Below are positions 28,033-35,936 of a stretch of DNA of 64,000 nt, piece after piece. The translations under genes were made by a program, and so were the position numbers. The notes beneath the pieces are model-generated. The model had not been told where the DNA came from. It ran no database searches and saw only the letters and a program-made list of their open reading frames with translations. The stretch comes from Myxococcales bacterium UBA1660 (GTDB taxonomy: Bacteria; Myxococcota_A; Polyangia; Polyangiales; Houyiibacteriaceae). Location: contig DCLA01000010.1 of assembly GCA_002320815.1 (NCBI GenBank), forward strand, positions 101,164-165,163. The letters are read 5' to 3'. Position 1 is the stretch's first letter, and the number at the start of each line of letters is the position of its first letter.

Positions 28033-29387
28033 GCGCAGTGGACCTCCTGGTGGTCGGCGGCGGCGTCGCCGGCCTGGGCGCCGCCTGGCGCGCCGTCGAG
28101 CGCGGGGCCTCGGTGGCCCTGCTCGAAGCCCGGGAGCGGGTCGGCGGCCTCGTGTGGACCGAGCGCACGGACGGCTTCGTCATCGAGCGCGGGCCCGAGT
28201 CCTTCCTCACCCGGGATCCGATCCTCCTCGAGCTCTCCGAGGCCCTCGGCCTCACCGATCGCCTGGTGAAGACCAACGCCCAGGGGGCCTTCGTGGTCCA
28301 CCGCGGCCGGCTGGAGAAGATCCCCGCGGGCTTCCAGCTCCTGGCGCCCCTGAACGCCGGCGCCTTCTGGCGCAGTACGCTGGTCAGCCGGCGCGGGAAG
28401 CTCCGGGCGCTCTTCGAGCCCTGGCTGCCCACCCGCCCCCGGGACGACGAGAGCCTGGCCAGCTTCGTGCGCCGCCGCTTCGGCGAGGAGGTCCTCGACC
28501 GGCTCGCTCAGCCGCTGGCGTCGGGCATCTATGGCGCCGACCCGGCCCGGTTGGGACTTCGCTCCACCTTGCCGCGCTTCCTCGACGCCGAAGCCCAAGG
28601 GGGCGTCATCCGCGGTCTCCGGGCCCAGGCGGGGACCGAGGATCGCGCCGCCGGCGCACGCTACGGGCTCTTCGCGAGCTACGACGGCGGCATGGAGGTG
28701 CTCACCGAGGGCTACGCGGCCGCGCTGGGCGACCGGGTCCGCACCGGCGTCGCCGTGGAGCGGCTGGAGCGCACGGTTGGCGGCTGGGTCGCGCACACCG
28801 ACGGCGGCCCGGTCGAGGCCCGCACGCTCCTCCTGGCCACCCCCGCGCCGGTGAGCGCGCGGCTGGTGGAGGACCTCGATCCCACTCTGGCCGCGCACCT
28901 GCGGGCCATCCCGCTGGGTTCGGCGGCCACCGCCACCTTCGCCTACGAGGCCAGCGCGCTGCCGGAGCTCACGACCGCCGGCTTCGTGGTGCCCGCGGTG
29001 GAGGGCTCGGCGGTGCTCGCCTGCACCTTCTCCAGCGCCAAGTGGCCGCACCGCGCGCCCGAGGGCAAGCACCTGGTGCGGGTCTTCCTCGGCGGGCACA
29101 CCAACCAGGACGTGGTGCACCTGAGCGACGAGGCGCTCCTCCGGCTCGCTCGCCGGGGACTGCGCGAGCTCCTCGGCGTCACCGCCTCGCCGCTCTTCGA
29201 TCGCGTCGACCGGTGGAAGGGCGCCATGCCCCGCTACGAGGTCGGCCACCATCGGCGCATCGCGCGGATCGACGCCGCGGTGGCGGCGCTCGGTCCCGTG
29301 CGGCTGGCGGGGGTCGCCTACCACGGCGTGGGGCTCCCGGCGGTCACCCGCTGGGCCCGGGACGCCACCGACACCTTGCTCCAGTAG
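28029..29387 (+). CDS. hemG: Protoporphyrinogen oxidase (oxygen-dependent type)
   Basis: 452 residues. N-terminal FAD-binding VDLLVVGGGVAGLGAAWRAV followed by ARERVGGLVWTE, typical of the HemY/PPOX flavoenzymes; DRLAQPLASGIYGADPARLG is a conserved PPOX block. It oxidises protoporphyrinogen IX to protoporphyrin IX. The TTG at 28029 overlaps the hemE stop; GTG 28038 is the other candidate and would remove three residues. Also called hemY; co-transcribed with hemE. Confidence 0.93.
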   Translation: MSAVDLLVVGGGVAGLGAAWRAVERGASVALLEARERVGGLVWTERTDGFVIERGPESFLTRDPILLELSEALGLTDRLVKTNAQGAFVVHRGRLEKIPAGFQLLAPLNAGAFWRSTLVSRRGKLRALFEPWLPTRPRDDESLASFVRRRFGEEVLDRLAQPLASGIYGADPARLGLRSTLPRFLDAEAQGGVIRGLRAQAGTEDRAAGARYGLFASYDGGMEVLTEGYAAALGDRVRTGVAVERLERTVGGWVAHTDGGPVEARTLLLATPAPVSARLVEDLDPTLAAHLRAIPLGSAATATFAYEASALPELTTAGFVVPAVEGSAVLACTFSSAKWPHRAPEGKHLVRVFLGGHTNQDVVHLSDEALLRLARRGLRELLGVTASPLFDRVDRWKGAMPRYEVGHHRRIARIDAAVAALGPVRLAGVAYHGVGLPAVTRWARDATDTLLQ

Positions 29388-29419
29388 CGGTCGCCGCGCC
29401 GGTGCGATAGAGGACCCGG

Positions 29420-29869
29420 GTGACCTTCCGTCGACTGCTCCCGCTCCTCTGGCTCGCGTTCGCCTGCGAAGGTGGCCGCGTCGAGCTGGGAGGCGCCTGC
29501 GCCAGCTCCTGGGACTGCGAGGACGGCGACGTCTGCTTCCGCGTCGGCAGCGAGCCCGCCGACGAGGGCCACTGCATGACCACCTGCGAGGCGGGGACGG
29601 TCCTCTGCGAGGACGACACGGTGTGCACCGCCAGCGTGGCCGAGCCCGAGGTGAGCGTCTGCTTCCTGGGCGGCGAGCGCGCGATCGGCGAGGGCTGCGA
29701 GGCCACCACCCAGTGCGTCGCGGGCGCCTACTGCGTCGACGTGGGCGACGGCACCCCGGTGTGCCGCGCCGCCTGCGACCGCGGCGCGCCCATCTGCGTC
29801 GCCGGGTTCACCTGCGAGCCCCTCGAGGGCGAGCGGCCCGGCTACTGCGCGCCTCCGGAGACCGAGTGA
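29420..29869 (+). CDS. Cys-rich lipoprotein
   Basis: 149 residues from a GTG start. MTFRRLLPLLWLAFACEG is a lipoprotein signal with Cys at residue 16. The mature part holds many evenly scattered Cys (CASSWDCEDGDVC, CMTTCEAG, CEATTQC and others), suggesting multiple disulfides in an extracytoplasmic protein. Similar Cys-rich lipoproteins are abundant in Sandaracinus-like genomes. The stop overlaps the thioesterase GTG, so the two genes are coupled. Confidence 0.75.
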   Translation: MTFRRLLPLLWLAFACEGGRVELGGACASSWDCEDGDVCFRVGSEPADEGHCMTTCEAGTVLCEDDTVCTASVAEPEVSVCFLGGERAIGEGCEATTQCVAGAYCVDVGDGTPVCRAACDRGAPICVAGFTCEPLEGERPGYCAPPETE

Positions 29870-30282
29870 CCTTCCGTACCTCCCTGCCAATCCGCTTCGG
29901 CCACGAAGACCACGCGCGGATCGTCTACTTCCCGCGGTTCCTGCACTTCTTCCACTGCGCCTTCGAGGACTTCTTCGCCGGCAACGGGATCCCCTACCGG
30001 GAGTCGCTGGAGACCGATCAGGTCGGTTGGCCGGCGGTCCACGTGGACGTCGACTTCCAGAGCCCGCTGCGCTTCGGCGACACCTTCGACGTGGACGTCT
30101 GGGTCGCCGAGATGGGCACCAAGAGCGCGAAGTTCGCCTACCGGGGCCGCTGCGAAGGGCGCGCGGTGGCCACGGCGGAGATCACCGTGGCCTGCATCGC
30201 GATGGACACCTTCCAGGCGCAGCCGATCCCGCCCAAGTACCGAGCGCTCTTCGAAGCGCACCGCGAACCCCCGACCGATTGA
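29866..30282 (+). CDS. Hotdog-fold acyl-CoA thioesterase
   Basis: 138 residues from GTG 29866, overlapping the previous stop. FRTSLPIRFGHEDHARIVYF followed by PRFLHFFHCAFEDFFAG matches the start of the 4-hydroxybenzoyl-CoA thioesterase/FadM class, where the loop equivalent to DxDxxGHVY carries the catalytic Asp; here it reads HEDHARIVYF, so the catalytic residue should be the D of HEDH. VHVDVDFQSPLRFGDTFDVD and the VACIAMD strand support the fold. The substrate acyl-CoA is unknown. Confidence 0.85.
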   Translation: MTFRTSLPIRFGHEDHARIVYFPRFLHFFHCAFEDFFAGNGIPYRESLETDQVGWPAVHVDVDFQSPLRFGDTFDVDVWVAEMGTKSAKFAYRGRCEGRAVATAEITVACIAMDTFQAQPIPPKYRALFEAHREPPTD

Positions 30283-30319
30283 GTCGAGGGCCGCGGGCCT
30301 CGGCGGCTCGGCCCTGCGT

Positions 30320-31000
30320 TCAGCGGGGGAGCAGCTTGCCGATGGACGGCATGATCACGTGACGGCGCAGGTTGCGCGCGGCGCCGCGGAAGCCGGCGGG
30401 GAGGGCGCGGAACCCGATCTCCAGGTGCTCGTCGTCGGACTCGATGTCCCGGAGGGTGACCAGCGAGGTCAGCACGGCCACCAGCGAGCGCACCATCGGG
30501 TTCTGGCCGATGCGCGGGTCGCGCATGAGGTCCAGGGTGATGCGGTTGTCCTTGGCCTCGGCGATCACGGGGCTCTTGTTGGGCATGAAGCCCACCAGGC
30601 TGCCGGGGTTGGACAGGTCGAGGGCGCCCGACTTGATCAACGCGGCGACCGGGGTCTGCGCGTCGCCGTTGAGCTTGAGCATGACCTCCTCGAGCCGGAG
30701 CACGAGGGTCATCTCGTCGTCGTCGAAGACGATGCGGTCGATGTAGACGATGGCGCCCGCCCGGATGGGCGTGCCCATGAGGTCCACCGAGGCGGAGACG
30801 CGCACGCCGGGCGGCACGGCGTCGACCTTGAGGTCCTCCACCTTGCCGGCCTTCTCGGCCTGCTTGCCGAACCAGCGAAGCGCGGCCAGCGGGACCCCGA
30901 GCCGCAGGCCGAAGGCGTTGCGGATGGCGCGCGTGATCTCGCTCGGGTTCTCTCGAATGTAGCCGCGTGCGGCTTCGACTGCGGACTGAGCCATGGACAT
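30320..31000 (-). CDS. Conserved hypothetical protein
   Basis: 226 residues from the ATG at 31000 (30994 is an alternative). N-terminal helical part, then an alternating-strand region (RVSASVDLMGTPIRAGAIVY, then IDRIVFDDDEMTLVLRLEEV), ending with LRRHVIMPSIGKLLPR. No known domain comes to mind. It has no signal peptide, so it is likely cytoplasmic or peripheral. Its 5' end lies about 100 bases from the end of the VWA lipoprotein gene, same strand. Confidence 0.6.
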   Translation of the reverse strand: MSMAQSAVEAARGYIRENPSEITRAIRNAFGLRLGVPLAALRWFGKQAEKAGKVEDLKVDAVPPGVRVSASVDLMGTPIRAGAIVYIDRIVFDDDEMTLVLRLEEVMLKLNGDAQTPVAALIKSGALDLSNPGSLVGFMPNKSPVIAEAKDNRITLDLMRDPRIGQNPMVRSLVAVLTSLVTLRDIESDDEHLEIGFRALPAGFRGAARNLRRHVIMPSIGKLLPR

Positions 31001-31107
31001 CGTGGGCGGAGCATACCTAGGGCGCCCCGCCCGTGCAGCGGGTTTTTCCGAGAGATTTCGACGCAGTGCGTCACCCGGCGCGTCATGGCGCCCGCGCCGG
31101 GCTCCCG

Positions 31108-32220
31108 TCAGATGAGGGGGCCGGGGCAGCCGAAGTCGACGTCGACCTGGGTCACCGCCCCGGACTGCACCGCGGCGCACTCGTCGCCGTAGAAGGTCAC
31201 GGTGTTGGTGGTCGGGTCGTAGTCCCAGCCGCTGGTGTGGGATTCGTTGCGGGGGATCAGCGGGCCCCCGTCGAAGCTCACCTGGAAGAGCCGCGGGTCC
31301 CGGGTCGCGCCCTCGAGCTGGATGGTGCAGCTCGCGGGGATGATCTCGGCGGCGATGGCGTCCAGGGCGCGGTCGAGCTCGGCCGCGGAGCGCGCGCTGT
31401 AGGGCGTTCCGGTGCCGCCGGCGGTGGCCATCCGGTTCAGGTCGCCGGCGGTGATCCCGTCGCCGAAGCCGAGCACGTAGGTCTGGATCCCCGCGGCGCG
31501 GAGGGCCTCGATGGCCGCCACCGTCTCGTCGACGGTCTCCTCGGTGCCGCCGTCGGGGAGGGCGGGGCCACAGTTGGGCTGGCCGTCGGTGGCCAGGAGC
31601 ACGTAGCGGCCCACCGGGTTCTCGGCGACGCCGGCGTAGTAGGAGCGCGCGGCGTCCAGGCTGGTGTGGGTCGGCGTGGCCCCGGTGTTGCGGGTCGCGC
31701 AGCCGAAGAAGTCGTCCACGATGCCGCCCAGGGTGCTCATGATCGCCGCGCCGTTGCGAGGCATGATCGGGTTGCTCACCTGCCCCGGCGCGCACTCGCC
31801 GCTCGAGTGCGGGAAGAGCATCATCCCGAAGTTGATGCGCGCGTCCTTGCTCGCGACCAGGTCGTTCAGCGCCGCCTTCATGATCTGCATCTTGGTCACC
31901 ATCGACGGCGGGAAGCTGTCGATGAGCGGGGTGCACATGGACCCCGAGATGTCGACGGTCAGGAGCATGTCGGGCGGGTCCCCGACGATCTCGTTCATGA
32001 TCGGCTCGGTGGTGTCGCAGCCCCCGTCCACCGGGGTCCCGAAGTCCTGGGGCGGCCCGAGATCGGTCCCGAGGCGCGGCCCGAGGTCGTCCGCGCCGCC
32101 GCCGCCGCCATCGGTGGTGCCGGGTCCCGAGTCGCTCGCCGGGCGCGAGGTCGTGCGACCGCCGCTGCCCGGATCACAGGCGAGCAGCGCGGCGAGGAAG
32201 AGAACGGTGAAGCGAGCCAT
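31108..32220 (-). CDS. Lipoprotein with von Willebrand A (VWA) domain
   Basis: 370 residues from the ATG at 32220. ARFTVLFLAALLAC gives a lipobox Cys at residue 15, followed by a Gly/Asp/Ser-rich linker to about residue 65. A VWA fold follows with an intact metal site: MLLTVDISGSMC (DxSxS), a Thr-containing TPTHTSLD (MIDAS Thr), and YVLLATDGQPNCG (D-G). Such surface lipoproteins bind proteins through a metal ion. Multiple Cys suggest disulfides. No partner can be named from context. Confidence 0.9.
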   Translation of the reverse strand: MARFTVLFLAALLACDPGSGGRTTSRPASDSGPGTTDGGGGGADDLGPRLGTDLGPPQDFGTPVDGGCDTTEPIMNEIVGDPPDMLLTVDISGSMCTPLIDSFPPSMVTKMQIMKAALNDLVASKDARINFGMMLFPHSSGECAPGQVSNPIMPRNGAAIMSTLGGIVDDFFGCATRNTGATPTHTSLDAARSYYAGVAENPVGRYVLLATDGQPNCGPALPDGGTEETVDETVAAIEALRAAGIQTYVLGFGDGITAGDLNRMATAGGTGTPYSARSAAELDRALDAIAAEIIPASCTIQLEGATRDPRLFQVSFDGGPLIPRNESHTSGWDYDPTTNTVTFYGDECAAVQSGAVTQVDVDFGCPGPLI

Positions 32221-32305
32221 CGAAGCCAAGTCTCCAGTCACCTCCACACCCCCGGGAGGCGGCGCCATCATAGACGCCCTCGGCTTTCAGTGGCTGCGGG
32301 CTGGC

Positions 32306-33235
32306 TCAGAAGCGGCCGATGACGACGGTACAGTTGTCGTCGCCGCCGGCGTCGTTGGCGAGCTGGATGAGCTCCTGACAGAGCTCCTGCGGGGCGCGGC
32401 CCTGGCGGAGCTCGGCCAGCTTGGCGGCGATGACCTCTTCCGAGACCTGACCGCTGAGGCCGTCGCTGCACATCATGAGGATGTCGCCGGGCTCGAGCTC
32501 GGCGGCGGTCAGATCGACGCTCACGTCGGCGTCGCCGCCGCCGATGGCGTTGGTCAGGATGTGTCCGAAGCGCGGGTGGGTGTCCGGGAAGCCCCGCTCC
32601 TTGAGGGCCTCGGCCATCGTGTGATCCCGGGTGAGGCGCTGGAGGGTGTCGCCGCGCATCAGGTAGCCGCGGCTGTCGCCGACGTGGACCATGTAGAGCG
32701 CGGGCCAGACCACGTAGGCCACCGTGAGCGTGGTGCCCACCGACTCGCCGAGGCCCTTGCGGGCGGCCACCTTCCGCAGGTGGTTCTGGGCGTCGACGAC
32801 GGCGTCGCGGAGCCCCTGGGAGAAGCTCTCCAGGACCTCCTGGGAGGGCCGGGTGTTGTTCGGCAGCCAGGGGAGGATCGAGAGCGCGTGGTAGGCGAGG
32901 GCGTCGATAGCCACCGCGCTGGCCAGCTCGCTGCGGGAGTGGCTGCCGATGCCGTCGGCGACCGCGAGGAGGTAGTTCCGTTCCCGGCTGACCACCGAGG
33001 ACCCGTCGGGGACCTCGAAGCTGGAGCCCACGATGCGCAGGGTGCGGTCGAGCTCGGTCACCAAGTACTGGTCCTGGTTTCGCTCACGCTGCAGGCCGAT
33101 GTCGGTCTGCCCGGCGATGACCGGCTCGGGCGCGTCCATCTCGGTGGTACCCGAGTGTTCGCGGAGGGTCCGCAGGGTCGGGTCGGAGAAGCCGTCCCGC
33201 GGGGGCGGGGTGGGAGTCGGGCGGTCGTCGGTCAC
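32306..33235 (-). CDS. PP2C-family Ser/Thr protein phosphatase
   Basis: 309 residues from GTG 33235. PP2C landmarks in order: GQTDIGLQRERNQDQYLV (first metal motif R..NQD), LLAVADGIGSHSRSELAS (DGxG/S), ALYMVHVGDSRGYLMRGDTL (GDSR), LTRDHTMAEAL, LEPGDILMMCSDGLSGQVSE and GGDDNCTVV (last Asp metal ligand). It dephosphorylates Ser/Thr-phosphorylated proteins, the counterpart of the kinase at 53478. An internal ATG at 33139 begins right at the catalytic domain and could be the true start. Transcribed divergently from the radical-SAM operon. Confidence 0.93.
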   Translation of the reverse strand: MTDDRPTPTPPPRDGFSDPTLRTLREHSGTTEMDAPEPVIAGQTDIGLQRERNQDQYLVTELDRTLRIVGSSFEVPDGSSVVSRERNYLLAVADGIGSHSRSELASAVAIDALAYHALSILPWLPNNTRPSQEVLESFSQGLRDAVVDAQNHLRKVAARKGLGESVGTTLTVAYVVWPALYMVHVGDSRGYLMRGDTLQRLTRDHTMAEALKERGFPDTHPRFGHILTNAIGGGDADVSVDLTAAELEPGDILMMCSDGLSGQVSEEVIAAKLAELRQGRAPQELCQELIQLANDAGGDDNCTVVIGRF

Positions 33236-33335
33236 GGCGCGCCAAGGATGCAACAGGCCGCCCGTGGTTGACCAGCGTCCATCGACGGGTATTCGCGGGC
33301 GCGGCCGGGCCCGACAAGGGCTATGCTGCCGTCCG

Positions 33336-35216
33336 ATGAAGGCGCTCCTCAAGGTCGGCTACGGCTGCAACGACCACTGCACCTTCTGCCACACCCTCGA
33401 CATCCGCGAGATCCAGGGCAGCGACGCCGAGGTGCGCGCCAAGATCCGCCGCGCCAAGGAGCTGGGCCACACCATGGTGGTCCTCAGCGGCGGCGAGCCG
33501 ACCATCCGCCCGGAGCTCATGGCCTGGGCGGAGTACGCGGCCAGCCTGGACCTCGACTTCGGCCTGGTGACCAACGGGCGCCTGTTGGCCTACCCCGACG
33601 TGATCGAGGAGCTCCTCGGGCACCGCCTGCGCTACGTGTACCTCTCGCTCCACGGCGGGTCGCGGCGGGTCCACGACCTCCTGGTGCGCGCCCGGGCCTT
33701 CGACGAGACCTACGGCGCGCTGAAGAACCTCTCCGGGACCGGGGTCGACCTGCACGTGAACTGCGTGGTGACCCGGCGGAACGTGGACAAGCTGCGCGAG
33801 CTGGTCGACGCGGTGCTCCCGTACCCCGACGCCACCCTGAAGATGTCGATGGTCGAGCCCAAAGGGGGGGGCGACAAGCACTTCCAGCGGATGATGCCGC
33901 GCATCGCCGAGGTGGCCGCGAAGGTCGCCGACGCCATCCGCTACGGCGAGGCCCAGCGGGGCGACGCGCCGGGTCCCCACTTCCGGCACGGGGCCATCCC
34001 CCTGTGCCTACTGCCCGGGCTCGAAGACCGCTTCGACGACCTCAAGACCCACCGCTACGCCACCATGGTCGAGGTGGGCGAGGCGGACTACTTCCCCGTC
34101 GACGACCGCAACAAGCTCCAGCCCGAGCCCTGCGCCGGGTGCGCCCTCGCCGGGCCCTGCCCGGGGCTCTACCGCGGCTACCACGAGGTCCACGGCGCCG
34201 ACGAGCTGCGCCCGGTCCCCAGTGGGCCGCGGGCGAACAGCTACGACTACGTGCTCGAGGCCCTCGTGCCCGATCGGCTCGGCAGCGACCAGTGCCCCCT
34301 CCGAGACGGCGGCCTGGGCGTGACCCCCTGGGATCGGGGCCGGCAACTCTTCGTGCGCCACGGCGGCAAGCTGGCCCGCTACCGCGCGCCCACCCGCGAC
34401 TTCTCGGACGTGGCCATCGAGACCACCAAGCACGAGGTGGGGCAGATCTACTACGACGTCTCCGGCAAGGTGGCCCCCGACGACTTCGCCCGGGACCTGG
34501 TGCCGCTCCAGCGCGCGGCGGTCTGCGGCGACTGCCCGGAGCGCCCCCACTGCGTCGGGCTCCACGAGCCCCGGCTGGAGCCGCTCTTCGCGCGCGACGA
34601 GGCCGAGCTCGAGGCGCTCCTCGGGGCCCTCGAAGGCGACGTGCTCGACGTGGGCTGCGGCGACGGCCGCTCGTTGCCGGCCATGGCCGAGGCGGCGCGC
34701 GCGGGGCGCCTCCGGTATCTCGGCGTCGACCCGGACGTGGAGGCCCTGGCGTCCCTCGGGCGGGCGCACTCTTGGGCCCGCTTCGCGACCGGCACCGCCG
34801 AGGCGCTGCCCCTGGGGCCCGCCGAGCGCTTCGACCACGTGTTGCTGCTCCGGAGCTGGAATCACCTGCGGGAGCCCGTCGCCGCCGCGGAGCACCTCTG
34901 GGGCCGGCTCCGGCCGGGCGGGACCCTGCTGGTGGTCGACGACGTGCCTTTCGGGCTGGCCCGGAGTCGGCGCGCGACCCGGCGCGCGCAGGCCGGTTCG
35001 GCCATCTGGGAGCATCTGCGCAACGACGACGCCGGCGCGGCCCTGGCGCGCCTTCGGAGCCTCGGCGGAGCGCTGGTGCTCCGGCGCGACGTGGGCCGGG
35101 ACACCAGCAACCGCTGGATCCTCCGCTTGCGTAAAGCGCCCGAAGCGGAGCGTGCGCACGGCCAATCGGCGGCCAACTCTGATATGGAAGACGCCGAGCC
35201 CCTGCAGACCGGATGA
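33336..35216 (+). CDS. Radical SAM protein fused to SAM methyltransferase
   Basis: 626 residues. N-terminal radical-SAM core with CNDHCTFC (C11, C15, C18, CxxxCxxC) to bind a 4Fe-4S cluster, followed by VVLSGGEPTIRPEL and VNCVVTRRNVDKLRELV, the usual TIM-barrel motifs. Further Cys pairs (CAGCALAGPC near residue 265 and CGDCPERPHC near 395) look like SPASM-type auxiliary cluster ligands. From about residue 430 there is a Rossmann methyltransferase: VLDVGCGDGRSLP, then FDHVLLLRSWNHLREPVA, then LRPGGTLLVVDDV. The fusion is not standard in Hxs systems; it may stand in for the second radical-SAM maturase HxsC. First gene of a tight operon with HxsD-like and HxsB-like proteins. Confidence 0.85.
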   Translation: MKALLKVGYGCNDHCTFCHTLDIREIQGSDAEVRAKIRRAKELGHTMVVLSGGEPTIRPELMAWAEYAASLDLDFGLVTNGRLLAYPDVIEELLGHRLRYVYLSLHGGSRRVHDLLVRARAFDETYGALKNLSGTGVDLHVNCVVTRRNVDKLRELVDAVLPYPDATLKMSMVEPKGGGDKHFQRMMPRIAEVAAKVADAIRYGEAQRGDAPGPHFRHGAIPLCLLPGLEDRFDDLKTHRYATMVEVGEADYFPVDDRNKLQPEPCAGCALAGPCPGLYRGYHEVHGADELRPVPSGPRANSYDYVLEALVPDRLGSDQCPLRDGGLGVTPWDRGRQLFVRHGGKLARYRAPTRDFSDVAIETTKHEVGQIYYDVSGKVAPDDFARDLVPLQRAAVCGDCPERPHCVGLHEPRLEPLFARDEAELEALLGALEGDVLDVGCGDGRSLPAMAEAARAGRLRYLGVDPDVEALASLGRAHSWARFATGTAEALPLGPAERFDHVLLLRSWNHLREPVAAAEHLWGRLRPGGTLLVVDDVPFGLARSRRATRRAQAGSAIWEHLRNDDAGAALARLRSLGGALVLRRDVGRDTSNRWILRLRKAPEAERAHGQSAANSDMEDAEPLQTG

Positions 35217-35226
35217 TGAGGAGTCG

Positions 35227-35712
35227 ATGAGCGAGCCCCTGGAAGCCACCCCCCACGCCTTCGTCCGCGCGGATCGCGAAGACGGCAGCGTCTCCTTCGT
35301 CGTCGACGAGTCGGTCTACCCGCTCGAGGCGATCTACGGCGCGACCTTCACGTTCCTGGACCGCTGCTTCGTCTTCCTCGGCCGGGAAGGGGAGGGCCAG
35401 GTGCGGGTGGTGCTGAGCGCCAAGAAGCTGCCCATCGCCGACGACGAGCTGCGCGGCTGGGTCGGGGAGCTGGCCAACGAGCTGCTCGCCTGCGCCTGGC
35501 GCGGCCGCATCCTCGAGCAGAACCGGGCCACCATCGAGGCGGTGACCAGCCAGGCCATCGGCGGCGCCATGGGGCCGCCCAGCCTGGACGAGCTGGAGGA
35601 CTTCGACTTCAGCGAGGAGCCCTTCGAGGACCCGCTCGGCATCGCGATGAGCTGGGAAGAGAAGTACGGCAAGAAGGACAAGAGCCAGGGCGGCGAGACG
35701 GAGGGCACGTGA
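35227..35712 (+). CDS. HxsD-like protein (His-Xaa-Ser system)
   Basis: 161 residues from ATG 35227, with GAGGAG just upstream. The core fits HxsD: SFVVDESVYPLEAIYGATFT, then FLDRCFVFLGREGEGQVRV, then VGELANELLACAWRGRILEQ with the 'NELL...R..I' helix. It carries a C-terminal extra ~45 residues, acidic and Gly-rich (FDFSEEPFEDPLGIAMSWEE), not typical of HxsD. HxsD proteins are small partners of the HxsB/HxsC radical-SAM maturases. Its stop overlaps the next gene (GTGA), so all three downstream genes are translated together. Confidence 0.8.
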   Translation: MSEPLEATPHAFVRADREDGSVSFVVDESVYPLEAIYGATFTFLDRCFVFLGREGEGQVRVVLSAKKLPIADDELRGWVGELANELLACAWRGRILEQNRATIEAVTSQAIGGAMGPPSLDELEDFDFSEEPFEDPLGIAMSWEEKYGKKDKSQGGETEGT

Positions 35713-35936
35713 AGGCCCTGCGCTTCGCCAAGGACCTCTACGTCGGCGAGCAGGTCGACGCGGCGGTGAAGGTCTACGGTCGCTTCGGGACCCTGGAGCT
35801 CGCCGAAGACGAGGACGCCTGGATCGTGACCGTCGACGCCCAGACCGACGCCCGCACCCGCCGCCTGGCGGGCGAGCTGGCCAACTACGCGCTGGGCCTG
35901 ACCATCCGGCAGCACCGCGGGGAGGGCGCGTCGTGA
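35709..35936 (+). CDS. Small second HxsD-like protein
   Basis: 75 residues from GTG 35709, overlapping the previous stop. FAKDLYVGEQVDAAVKVYGR followed by IVTVDAQTDARTRRLAGELA and NYALGLTIRQHRGEG repeats the HxsD layout in shortened form ('dlY...A...Y', strands, then 'elaNyal...R'). It may be a precursor-recognition protein or a divergent HxsD duplicate. The paralogy call is from reading two short sequences. Confidence 0.65.
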   Translation: MKALRFAKDLYVGEQVDAAVKVYGRFGTLELAEDEDAWIVTVDAQTDARTRRLAGELANYALGLTIRQHRGEGAS

